Positions 28,702-37,364 of a DNA stretch of 64,000 nt are shown here, piece by piece; positions within the stretch are counted from its first letter, which is position 1; the number at the start of each line of letters is the position of its first letter. The notes beneath the pieces are model-generated. The model was not told the DNA's origin and did no database searches. It was given only the letters and a program-made list of their open reading frames with translations. The stretch is from UBA7867 sp964579205 (GTDB lineage: Bacteria; Bacillota; Clostridia; Christensenellales; UBA1242), in the NCBI GenBank assembly GCA_964579205.1, contig CAZOFH010000003.1, forward strand, positions 1 through 64,000, given 5' to 3'. The translations under genes and the position numbers were made by a program.

Positions 28702-29991
28702 TCACGCCTTTGCTGCGCGCTTTGTTTTTTCCGCAACACACGCCCCACGCGCCGACGAAGAATTTTTGTCAAACATAACAATTTCGCCAAAAGTATTCCT
28801 GATGACAGCGAGTTTTGAGTTTAACACAAAGGCAAATTTCTCTTTTTTACCCTCACTCGCGGCAGCGAATTGCCCAAAAGTCACCGCATCAAAATCGCAC
28901 TTTGTCGCGTATTCCAAAAATTCAGCAAACCGCCCCCACGCAGCACTGTGGCGTATTTTCCTTTTTGACCAATTCGCATACTGCTGCACGCAAAATGTCA
29001 CGCAACCCAAGTAATTTTTGACTACATTTTTGCCAATCTCGGCAGAAAATTTCTGCTTTTTGCTTGCGTCAAAATTATTACCCAAAACACTACAAATATA
29101 ATTGGCAAAATGCTGCTTAAACCGCTCGGTAGCCTGCCAAATTTCCTCATCGGCACCACCGACTCCGAAATGCTGCCTTACCAACTCATCATCAGCCACA
29201 GCATTCCATAGCCCAACCAAACAAAACGCAGCCAAATTAGGCATATCACGGCGAATTTTAGCCAAAATCGCAGCACTACCACAACGACAGCCACTTGTGC
29301 CGACATTCACCTCAAAATCACTCTCCACGCACACCATCGCTATCAGGCTCTCGATGCCAGCGTCTAGCATTTTGAGAGGGAGATTTTGCCACAACAAATC
29401 AGCCTTTGCTCCGTCTATACCGACCGAATAACCAGCCAGTGCATACTGCCCGACAAAATCCACCACCTGCTCAGCGCACTTCGGCGGCGTAGACAGCACA
29501 TCTAATAGCCGCACGCTCCGCTCATCCAACACATGCAACACACGCGGCGCAAACACCCGCCCAAACTCGCGATAAATCAGCCAGTGCAATTTGGCAGTAT
29601 CCGCAAAAGAATAGAATTTTATCCCCAAAAGGCTCACCGCCTCAGCGCGATTTTTTTGCCTACACTCGCGGCGGGCTAGTTTCGCATCCCCACTCCACAC
29701 AGAGTAGCGCAGACAGGCTAGCGATGTGACAAAATTACAGACATTCACACGTCCACGCGCGCACGCCATTTTATTATGTTTTACGCTAGTATTCGGTAGA
29801 CGAGGCTTGCATATTCCGCGATAAATCCTTACCCGTGTCGCGCCCAAGCGCTCAAAGCACCGCTCCTCAATATCGTACCCTCTGCAAAATTCGTAAAACA
29901 CCGCACCTTGCGGTACAAAATCCCCGAATATCTTCGCCATTTGTCTATGATTTGCCAAAAATTTCTTTTCGCGACTTGATAAATTGCTCAT
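28702..29991 (-). CDS. Unknown protein between polA and recF, 429 aa
   Basis: A soluble, basic, Cys-rich protein with mostly helical composition. I see no signal peptide, membrane helix or known catalytic motif. Notable parts are an N-terminal FCRGYDIEERCFERLG, a Cys cluster (GTSGCRCGSAAI near residue 235) and a basic C-terminus. GAGGTGA precedes the ATG. Eleven bases separate it from the end of recF, so it is probably co-transcribed with recF and perhaps polA, which hints at DNA metabolism. That link is by position only. Confidence 0.6.
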   Translation of the reverse strand: MSNLSSREKKFLANHRQMAKIFGDFVPQGAVFYEFCRGYDIEERCFERLGATRVRIYRGICKPRLPNTSVKHNKMACARGRVNVCNFVTSLACLRYSVWSGDAKLARRECRQKNRAEAVSLLGIKFYSFADTAKLHWLIYREFGRVFAPRVLHVLDERSVRLLDVLSTPPKCAEQVVDFVGQYALAGYSVGIDGAKADLLWQNLPLKMLDAGIESLIAMVCVESDFEVNVGTSGCRCGSAAILAKIRRDMPNLAAFCLVGLWNAVADDELVRQHFGVGGADEEIWQATERFKQHFANYICSVLGNNFDASKKQKFSAEIGKNVVKNYLGCVTFCVQQYANWSKRKIRHSAAWGRFAEFLEYATKCDFDAVTFGQFAAASEGKKEKFAFVLNSKLAVIRNTFGEIVMFDKNSSSARGACVAEKTKRAAKA

Positions 29992-30002
29992 AAATCACCT
30001 CA

Positions 30003-31463
30003 TTATTTTTTGCTTGGTTGAGACTTCTTTAGAGGCTTATCCTCATCGTTCCACGGGTCAAAATCAATATTTTCCAAATCAATCGTTTCTTGCTCTTCAT
30101 CCAGCACTTTCATCACAGTTTCGCGAGGAAACTCCACCACGCCGCACGCATCTTTTCGCGGAGTATCGTCCGACAAAACGCGATTTCTGATAGGCTCGAG
30201 CCACGCTTGTTTTTCGTAATATCCGTCCGTCATCTCGTTGATTTTTTGCGCAAATTCAAAGGCGCGCGCGTTGAATTCCCCTTGATAAGTAAATCGCCCG
30301 CTGTCGACCTCCATTTCGGTCACAGCACCATTCTCCACCTTGTACCACAAATCAGGCGCAGGATTTTCGTACGACCACTCAGTGCAAGTCACAATGGTAT
30401 CAAAATGCCTGCAATACTCCATCAATTTTCGCCTACGGTCAAAATCCAACTCAGACAAGACATCGTCGAGGAGTAGCACGGGCTTTTCGCCATAAAATTT
30501 GTGATAAATAAAAATCTCCGCCAATTTGAGCGCCAGCGTCGCCGTCCTCTGCTGCCCCAGACTCCCCTCGGTGCGCAAATTGATATACTCCACCTCTTGC
30601 GCATCCCTGCCCCGTTTTTTGTCCGCGCTCTTGAGGTAGACCAATTTTATATCAAAATCATCGAGGTGTGGCCCTACCGAACTCGTGTGTGTCAAGACAT
30701 CCTTTGCGTAATTTAGGTGCGCCTTGCGATAATACTCGTCCGCGAGCGATTTTATGTGGATTTGGTCCAGACGGTCGCAAAAACTGCGATACGTAATCTT
30801 GAGCGTCTCGCTCTCGTCGGTCAAAATCCGCATAATTATGTCCACGATTTTTTGTAGCATTCGGATAAAGCCATATCGTCTCAACATTATCCGCAAACTA
30901 TATTTTACTATTTGTGTGTCCCATGGGTCAAGCGAATGATCATAATTATTTGCTAATTTTATTCCGCGGAGGAGCGCATTCCGCTGTTTGATGCAATGCT
31001 GCAAATTTTTTAGGTCGGTCATATAATTTTTGCTGACCTGACAATTTATGATATCCATATAGCGCCTGCGAAATTGCGGTCCGCCACGCACGATATTTAT
31101 CTCATCGGGACTAAAGTACACGCAAGCAAAATTCCCCACAATCTCGCTAATCTTGCCGCTCGGCATTCCGTCCAAAATAACCGTCTTGCCTTTTGCTGAA
31201 TTGAGGTGCACACCTACATTCCTAATCACACCTGCTCTTTGATACTCGAGCGAAATTTGACTGACGCTCTTGCCTCGGCTAATCAAAATACCGTCCTGAC
31301 GCGTGCGCGGGCTACGCCCGATACTGCATAAATACAATGCCTCCAAAATGTTCGTCTTGCCTGCGCCGTTCTGCCCTGAGATGACAGTCAGCCCCGGACG
31401 AAAACCAATTTCTACATCATCAAAATTCCTAAAATTTTTTAAAACAAGTTTCTCTGCTTGCAT
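30003..31463 (-). CDS. recF: DNA replication/repair ATPase RecF with C-terminal extension
   Basis: A 486-residue SMC-like ATPase. Walker A is SGQNGAGKTNILEAL (about residues 30-44), the signature is GSLGQQRTATLALKLAE, and Walker B with D-loop is VLLLDDVLSELD (about 330). RecF loads RecA at gapped DNA with RecO and RecR. The usual family length is 360-375. Here the core ends near residue 385 and about 100 extra residues follow, including an Asp/Glu-rich and Lys-rich end. ATG 31463 follows GGAGAAC; the open upstream frame is not coding. It is not next to dnaA or dnaN as in most relatives. Confidence 0.93.
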   Translation of the reverse strand: MQAEKLVLKNFRNFDDVEIGFRPGLTVISGQNGAGKTNILEALYLCSIGRSPRTRQDGILISRGKSVSQISLEYQRAGVIRNVGVHLNSAKGKTVILDGMPSGKISEIVGNFACVYFSPDEINIVRGGPQFRRRYMDIINCQVSKNYMTDLKNLQHCIKQRNALLRGIKLANNYDHSLDPWDTQIVKYSLRIMLRRYGFIRMLQKIVDIIMRILTDESETLKITYRSFCDRLDQIHIKSLADEYYRKAHLNYAKDVLTHTSSVGPHLDDFDIKLVYLKSADKKRGRDAQEVEYINLRTEGSLGQQRTATLALKLAEIFIYHKFYGEKPVLLLDDVLSELDFDRRRKLMEYCRHFDTIVTCTEWSYENPAPDLWYKVENGAVTEMEVDSGRFTYQGEFNARAFEFAQKINEMTDGYYEKQAWLEPIRNRVLSDDTPRKDACGVVEFPRETVMKVLDEEQETIDLENIDFDPWNDEDKPLKKSQPSKK

Positions 31464-31981
31464 AACGTTCTCCAAAATCCAACCTAATTGCCCCCAATTC
31501 TTTGCCCCTATTATAGCAGACTTTGAAAAAAAAATCAACTGTTTTTCGCAAATTTTTAAAACAAACTTTCGGAACAAATTTTTTACCGATTTTTCGCGCA
31601 TTTTTCCGAATATTTTTTATCCCCGATTTTTAGCATCCCTCGCGTGCGCGTCTATATAAGGACATAGGACGGCAATATTTGCAAAGCGATGGCAGTTAAT
31701 TTGGGGCTAAAAATCAGAGTTTATCCTCTCATTAAAAATGACGCCGAAATTTTATTAACTCAAAAAATTTTTTATAAAAAATTACCACAATACCACCAAA
31801 AACGAAAAAATCAATTTTCTTCTTTTCTGTTCAAAACTCTAGTTTCTAGTTCACTATTTATTTTTTTGAATTTATTTTTTCTGCTATTTTTTTTGAATTA
31901 TTTTTATTTAAATTTTTTGAGCAAATTTTTGTGTTATAAATCTTCACAAATTAGGCAAAAATCATAGCAGGAGGCATCTCT
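31464..31981. other. Gene-free stretch between recF and the yyaC-like gene
   Basis: Holds the divergent control regions. The right part (31780-31960) is very A/T-rich. A 92-codon plus-strand frame from ATG 31689 is rich in Phe/Leu and lacks a ribosome binding site; not accepted. Confidence 0.5.
31510..31538 (-). promoter_or_regulatory. Promoter for recF
   Basis: TTGATT, 17 bp, TATAAT on the minus strand, about 45 bp before the start codon. Confidence 0.7.
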
Positions 31982-32542
31982 ATGGAACTACTTTCGCTCT
32001 ACTCAAACAGCCCGAATTCCTGTGATATTTTGGCAGAGTTTTTGACGAAACATTTTTTTACGCCGCCGATAATTCTCTGCCTCGGCACAGACAAAATGCT
32101 AGCGGATTGTTTGGGCGCGGTGGTCGGCACTAACCTCAGAAATAGTGATTATCCAAACTATGTATACGGAGGAATGCTCGCACCGATTACGCATCAAAAC
32201 GCGCAATTTTGCCACGACTTTATCCACACAATGCACCCATTTTCGCCGCTAATAATTATCGACAGTATGGCGACAATTACACAATCGCGGCTGGCGCATA
32301 TTAGCGTTCGCGACGACTACATCGGCGCAGTCAATTCACTCAATCTTCACGCCGATTTATTTATTTACGGCATCAGCGCAATTCTCAAAAATGACCACCT
32401 GCATTCAGCCAAGTTGTGCAATATTTTGAGCCTAAACAACACAATAATTGTGGGGATAAAAAAATTCCTAAAAAATACTCAAAAAATCGGCAAAAATTCT
32501 TTTATCCCCAATATTTCGCATTTTTCTTCTAGCAAATATTAG
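31982..32542 (+). CDS. YyaC-like (DUF1256) sporulation protein
   Basis: A 186-residue protein. The motif ILCLGTDKMLADCLGAVVGT near residues 30-50 matches the GTDRxxGDxLGPLVGT signature of YyaC, related to the germination protease GPR family. PLIIIDSMAT and ISAILKNDHLHSAKL fit the same fold. In Bacillus subtilis yyaC lies near the parAB (soj-spo0J) origin region, as here. It implies a spore-forming or recently spore-forming lineage. The essential role is not settled. AGGAGG precedes the ATG. The transcript likely ends at the palindrome at 32642. Confidence 0.8.
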   Translation: MELLSLYSNSPNSCDILAEFLTKHFFTPPIILCLGTDKMLADCLGAVVGTNLRNSDYPNYVYGGMLAPITHQNAQFCHDFIHTMHPFSPLIIIDSMATITQSRLAHISVRDDYIGAVNSLNLHADLFIYGISAILKNDHLHSAKLCNILSLNNTIIVGIKKFLKNTQKIGKNSFIPNISHFSSSKY

Positions 32543-32641
32543 GGCTATCAAAACGAGAACTCATCAGCATTTTATCAGCAGGGTATCATACTCGAGCACG
32601 GGTATTTTTGATTTTTTTTCTTTTAATTTTTACGCGTTCGC

Positions 32642-32690
32642 AAACGCAAAAAGTTATCCACTGTGGATAACTTTTTGCGTTTATTTTTTC
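32642..32690. terminator. Perfect 41-bp palindrome with two DnaA boxes, probable terminator
   Basis: A 20-bp arm beginning AAACGCAAAAAGTTATCCAC, one central T, and its exact complement, followed by ATTTTTT. As RNA it is an excellent terminator after the yyaC-like gene. As DNA it places TTATCCAC and GTGGATAA head to head. A shorter version of the same core lies at 33421-33444. Confidence 0.7.
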
Positions 32691-32885
32691 TGATTTTTTT
32701 ATATTTATTTTTTATTTTTAATCATTTAATTTTTGCTTTTAACAACGGGTACAAAAAATTTTATTTTTTACAATTTGGGGTAGGAAATATTTGCGCAAAT
32801 GTGGAAAATTTTTCATCTTTAATTTTTTGTAAAAACCACATAGCCGCGTAAAAAATATTTGCAGCCCAAAATACAAAAAAGAATA

Positions 32886-33335
32886 TTATTTACCAAAATC
32901 AGAGTGGATTTCTATTTTTTCGCCCGCAAAAAGTGTGCCATTATCCAAGTCTTTTAGCAGTTGCTCTTTCAATTCCACGGGCAACAAATTCAGATTTTTG
33001 AGTTCATCCAGCGACACAAGCACAGGCTCATAGTCGCCGCCGACACGGTCATCACGATACTCTTCGGCATCCGTTTTACTCACTTCGCCACTCAACCATT
33101 CTGCACAAAAAATGCCCTGACGACGATAATCCATCAAATCATAGACCAATTTTCGAGGGCGAATAGTAATATTCAATTCCTCCTTGATTTCCCTTATGAC
33201 GCACTGTTCAGCGCTCTCATTTGGCTCCAACCTGCCGCCGGGCAAGACGAAGAAATGCGCCCCATTTTTCCAGCGCTCAATAAGAGCGATTTTGCCGTCT
33301 TTAATAACGATCGCCCGAAAACCAGAATACTGCAT
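32886..33335 (-). CDS. Nudix hydrolase
   Basis: A 149-residue protein with a clear Nudix box at about residues 33-55: GGRLEPNESAEQCVIREIKE followed by ELNI (GX5EX7REUXEEXGU, final Gly replaced by Asn). Nudix enzymes hydrolyse nucleoside diphosphates linked to other groups, often for nucleotide clean-up. The substrate cannot be read from sequence. GGAGGT precedes the ATG. It lies between the two DnaA-box palindromes. The 343 bp to its left (32543-32885) hold only the palindrome and A/T-rich DNA. Confidence 0.88.
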   Translation of the reverse strand: MQYSGFRAIVIKDGKIALIERWKNGAHFFVLPGGRLEPNESAEQCVIREIKEELNITIRPRKLVYDLMDYRRQGIFCAEWLSGEVSKTDAEEYRDDRVGGDYEPVLVSLDELKNLNLLPVELKEQLLKDLDNGTLFAGEKIEIHSDFGK

Positions 33336-35390
33336 AATACCTCCAAATAATCAAGTGAGGATAAAGCGTAATTTTCTCCTCAGAGCCGCGCGTAATATTT
33401 TTACGAATTTTAATAATCAAAAAGTTATCCACTGTGGATAATTTTAAAATTGTCGCAAATTCGCAAAAATGATAGTTAGGTGACTAAAAATTGCGGGTAA
33501 CCCGCTAAAAATCAGCGGCTAACCGACGCAAAATTGCATTTTGTGATTTTAGAGCGTATTCACAATACAGGGTAATCTAACAAAAAGCATAATTTGCAAA
33601 TTACCTTATCAGTTACAAAAAACTTTTCCACACCTATCTTGATAAGTGGAAAACTCAACAAAAAACGCAGAGCATTTTTTGCTAAAAACAGCGAAAACTT
33701 TTGACAATTTTGGGGGCAAGAAAAATGCCACGAGATTAGCGAATCCCCGTAAAAAATGCACTGCCACAACACAACTTAGCGCAAACGCCCGCAGTAGTCG
33801 CGGTCGCAACAAGGGCTATCATCACGACAGCCCGCACGCAGTCATCAAATTAGGTAAATCTTTATTGCCTTTTGACAGCTCACAAAAGCAAGCCCTTAAT
33901 CCCGTAGTTGCCGTTTTTGTCATTTCCGCTCGGATACTTTTTGTGACATCAGAAACATAAACAGCCGAATTGACGCAAATTTTTGAGCAATACTACCAGC
34001 CCAAAAAACATATCAAAATATCGCTATTTGCCCCGACAACACAGCCTCAAAATCACACACAAAGCCCCGCTCTAGTCGACATTTTAACCCAAATTACAGT
34101 CATCCCGACAGTTATTTGGACCACCTGCCTCAATAGTCAAAAGCACCCGACGAGCAGCCGTAAGAATCCAACCTCGGACGAGCACCGACCACCATTTTTG
34201 CTCTCGGCATACACTCCAACAATCCAGCATTTCCCATAAGCATTCGGCGACTACCCAAGCCTAACCGACTCCAATAAGAGCCGCTCACTATTCGCTCAAA
34301 CCGTAACACAAGCCTCACTCAAGCCGCCACTTCACTAGAAAATCACTCTAGCGCCCCCCCATCTAGGACATCCCAAGCCCAGCAAAAGTCGTCCCAAAAA
34401 TCACTCATTACCAGCCTGATAGCGACATAAAATGTGACCAACTAACAAAACAAAACTGAGTACTCGCCTAACCTTAACACGGCATCAAACCGTCATTACA
34501 CAGTAAGCAATCAAACACGATACACCCTCTCGACTAACCCTATCCAGCATACTACCGCACGCCGTTTGACTCGCCAAAATTTCGGCACCTTGCCCAATCA
34601 TCCAGCCCATTGATACCGTGCTAATTATCGCACTCGGCACATCATACTCCTTAAGCCATGGCTCAACATCTCGCTCAATAATCCCTAGCCAATAGTCTCG
34701 CCCTTTCCACATCTAGCCCAGCAGCGACCGAGCCGCAGCCGCCGTTCAAAAACTCTAGCCGCATCACGACTGCCGCCACTTTTGAGCAGCGACCATCTCC
34801 TCAAAGTCTGCGCCCAATCCACAGTACTTTTGCCATCCGGCGATAGTACAATCGATCAGGATACTGCACATATTATTACACACGTACAAAGCCCCTGTCA
34901 ACGTTTTGAGACACCTTTCTCTCAAAAAGGCGATTTTCGTACTTTTTGCACAAATATCCACAACGCGCCCTCCGAATTTTTGGCTTAACTAAAGGCTTTT
35001 GTCCACATTTCCACTTTTACACAATTTAAAATTTTACAAAATTTGCGAAAAACAAACACTTATCGACGCGCAATTTTTTAACAATTCAACCAGCCACAGC
35101 CACTCAGCGCCCCTGCTATCACCACACATCCCGACAATTCAAGAACCTCAAACATTCATCCGTCAATCAATCTTTCAAACAATCCGCTAATTTATCAATC
35201 TTCCCATTTATTCATATCCTTATTCCCCTCAAATTCTCATCCACTTCAAAACCCATTCATTTCCAATCATACCAATTCAAATCCTATGCAATCCCCTCCA
35301 CCGTTCATCTCATTCCATTAAGACCAACACGAGCACGCTTATCCAGCCCACAACCTGCAGCACTTATTCACAATTCTATCTCACAAAGAA
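33336..35390. other. Long gene-free stretch left of the DnaA-box array
   Basis: Two kilobases with no supported gene. A short DnaA-box palindrome (TTATCCAC, T, GTGGATAA) sits at 33425-33441. The rest is A/C-rich on the plus strand, strongly so from 33.9 to 35.4 kb. Open frames here have skewed Thr/Pro/Ser composition and no ribosome binding sites. I do not recognise an RNA gene, though one cannot be excluded. Confidence 0.55.
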
Positions 35391-36001
35391 CGAGAGAGAA
35401 AAATATATATTTTTTATTTTTTAATTAATAGGAGTATTAGTATATATTGTGGAAATGTGGAAAACTTTACTAGCGCCGCCGCAATTCTGGCTTAACAAGG
35501 GCATTTTCGCCATATTTCGACAAGTGATTTTATTGTGGATAATCTGTGGATAACTACCTTTTTGTGCGTGGATAACTCAAAAAATTCCGTGGATAACTCG
35601 TGCAAAATCGTGGATAACTCACCCTTTCGAGCGATTTTGGCAAATTTCTTGTAAAATTTCCACAGACATAAGGAGTTTTTGGCTTATTTAAAGGCTTTTC
35701 GGATTGCCCTAATTTTTTCAGTCGCCTCACAAATTTCTACTTATTTGCAAAATTTGTAAAAAATCGCTCCCGCATTCCGCTTCCACCGTCTAAACTACTC
35801 ATTTTTCAGCCTGAAATTACCAGTAGTTTTATAATTATATTATAAACTACTGGTAAAAATTGCAAAACTATTTTACGACAAATTTTTACTTTTTGTGCAA
35901 AAGTGTTATTTTGTGGATATTTATCCACATACCAAATGCCCTTGCCTAGGGCGTTTCCTTGAGTTATCCACGAAATCCACAATTTAGTGCATTGTGGATA
36001 A
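35391..36001. other. Candidate replication origin (oriC) with regularly spaced DnaA boxes
   Basis: An A/T-rich segment (35391-35451) precedes five boxes in the same orientation: TGTGGATAA at 35534 and 35545, then CGTGGATAA at 35567, 35588 and 35609, spaced 11, 22, 21 and 21 bp. Four more follow: TGTGGATAT 35912, TTATCCACA 35921, TTATCCACG 35964 and TGTGGATAA 35993. The position upstream of rpmH is the classic Gram-positive origin site. An unwinding element plus helically phased boxes is the expected origin design. Confidence 0.65.
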
Positions 36002-36379
36002 AATGTGGAAAAGTGGAAAAGTCGGTTTTGCGCCCTCAGCAAATTGCAAAAATCCCATCATTCTCAAATTCCCCCTCAAGCAATAATCAGCCCAAACTTC
36101 CTTAGCCCTGCCCCATAATCGCCCCACCCCTGCGGGTAAGCCAACTTGCCAATCACAATACCATAATTATCTAACAATAAAATCCTGTCCACCACATCAG
36201 GTCAATCCCCTTGCGGCCCCTACACAATCTACCACACCTATCTACTTCCCCCCACTCACCCCCCCCCAGAATCCTCGCCCCTATCCTTATCTCGTCAGCC
36301 TTTTTACGACAGCCCTATCCTTGGAAATTACTAGATTATTTGTTAAAAAGTACTTTTTCCAAAACCTTGCAAAAGGGGC

Positions 36380-36408
36380 TTGACAAAGGGGCTTTTATTT
36401 GGTATACT
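36380..36408 (+). promoter_or_regulatory. Promoter for rpmH
   Basis: TTGACA, 17 bp, TATACT, 38 bp before the ATG. AAAGGGGCTT occurs twice around the -35. The 380 bp between the DnaA boxes and this promoter are C-rich with no gene. Confidence 0.75.
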
Positions 36409-36445
36409 TAAGTACAATTTTAGTTATACTGACTAGGAGGAAAAT

Positions 36446-36583
36446 ATGAAGAGAACTTTTCAACCCAAAAAGCGTCAACGTAGCAAAGTACACGGTTTCC
36501 GTGAGCGTATGAAAACTACTAGCGGACGTAAAGTTTTAAAGCGTCGCCGTGACCGCGGCCGCAAGCAACTAGTTCGTGCTTAA
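36446..36583 (+). CDS. rpmH: 50S ribosomal protein L34
   Basis: A 45-residue, highly basic protein with the conserved start MKRTFQPKKRQRSKVHGFRE and the RMKTTSGRKVLKRRR core typical of L34. The length fits the family. TAGGAGG precedes the ATG. It heads an rpmH-rnpA-yidD cluster with a hairpin between rpmH and rnpA that would let rpmH be expressed more strongly. Confidence 0.97.
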   Translation: MKRTFQPKKRQRSKVHGFRERMKTTSGRKVLKRRRDRGRKQLVRA

Positions 36584-36585
36584 TT

Positions 36586-36620
36586 TAGGTACTATGCTTT
36601 TGGCATAATACCTATTTTTT
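36586..36620 (+). terminator. Hairpin with T run between rpmH and rnpA
   Basis: TAGGTA-TATGC pairs with GCATA-TACCTA around one mismatch, followed by seven T residues. rnpA has no obvious promoter of its own, so read-through is likely. Confidence 0.7.
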
Positions 36621-36643
36621 TATCAAATAAAAAGGAGTAAAAA

Positions 36644-36982
36644 ATGCTCAACGCCCAAAATAGACTGAGAAAACGAAAAGAGTTCGCATACATTTATCGT
36701 AAAGGCGAAAAATTCAATACCCCAAACTTGACACTTTATCAGGTTCATAGCAAATATCCGACACCACGTATTGGCTTTTCGGTTAGTAATAAAATTGGCA
36801 AAGCCGTTGTCCGAAACAAAATCAAGAGACAACTCAGAGAGATAATACGAAACTACATTCCGCAAATCAAGCATTGCAACCTAATCTTAGTCGCAAAACC
36901 TACCATTACAAAAATCGATTTTCAATCACTAAAAAACGAAGTTGGAAAAATTTTGAGTAAAGGGAAGGTTCTTTGTGAATAA
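36644..36982 (+). CDS. rnpA: Ribonuclease P protein component
   Basis: A 112-residue basic protein with the family's central motif around RIGFSVSNKIGKAVVRNKIK and RQLREIIR, which binds the pre-tRNA leader. It partners the catalytic RNase P RNA in 5' maturation of tRNAs. The length is normal. GGAG precedes the ATG. It overlaps yidD by 8 bp and follows rpmH, the usual order. Confidence 0.96.
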   Translation: MLNAQNRLRKRKEFAYIYRKGEKFNTPNLTLYQVHSKYPTPRIGFSVSNKIGKAVVRNKIKRQLREIIRNYIPQIKHCNLILVAKPTITKIDFQSLKNEVGKILSKGKVLCE

Positions 36983-37250
36983 AATTTTCAAAATCTTGCT
37001 GTTCCCACTCACTTTTTTAGGGATGTTGCTGATTTACATCTACAAATACACAATCAACTTGATTTTGCCGTCGACCTGTATCTATTATCCAACTTGTTCA
37101 ACTTATGCACTACAAGCAGTCAAGCGTTTTGGATTTTTCAAAGGTGCTTATCTAGGGGCGCGGCGAATTATGCGGTGTCGTCCGAGTTATCAAGGCGGCT
37201 TTGACCCAGTACCGGACGGATTGAATGAAAATTTACGATTTTTAGTGTAA
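36975..37250 (+). CDS. yidD: Membrane protein insertion efficiency factor YidD
   Basis: A 91-residue protein with an N-terminal membrane-associated helix and the conserved LPSTCIYYPTCSTYALQAV, GARRIMRCRPSYQGGFDPVP motifs. It assists YidC-dependent membrane insertion. Start is GTG 36975 inside the end of rnpA, which implies translational coupling. The usual next gene, yidC, is on the opposite strand here. Confidence 0.95.
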   Translation: MNKIFKILLFPLTFLGMLLIYIYKYTINLILPSTCIYYPTCSTYALQAVKRFGFFKGAYLGARRIMRCRPSYQGGFDPVPDGLNENLRFLV

Positions 37251-37317
37251 ATTTAATAAAAAAACGCAAAATACCTCAAAAATCGCATTTTTTAGCAAAA
37301 ATACACAAAAAAACAAG

Positions 37318-37344
37318 AAAAAACGCCATTTTTGGCGTTTTTTT
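37318..37344. terminator. Bidirectional terminator between yidD and yidC
   Basis: AAAAAACGCC/GGCGTTTTTT hairpin with T runs on both strands between convergent genes. Confidence 0.85.
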
Positions 37345-37364
37345 GTATGTCTTTTGTCAAAAAG

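Noticed and set aside
31689..31967. 92-codon frame upstream of the yyaC-like gene
   Set aside because: Phe/Leu/Lys-rich translation of A/T-rich DNA, no ribosome binding site.
35105..35390. Possible structural RNA gene in the C/T-rich stretch
   Set aside because: No recognisable RNase P, SRP, tmRNA or 6S RNA core sequences.
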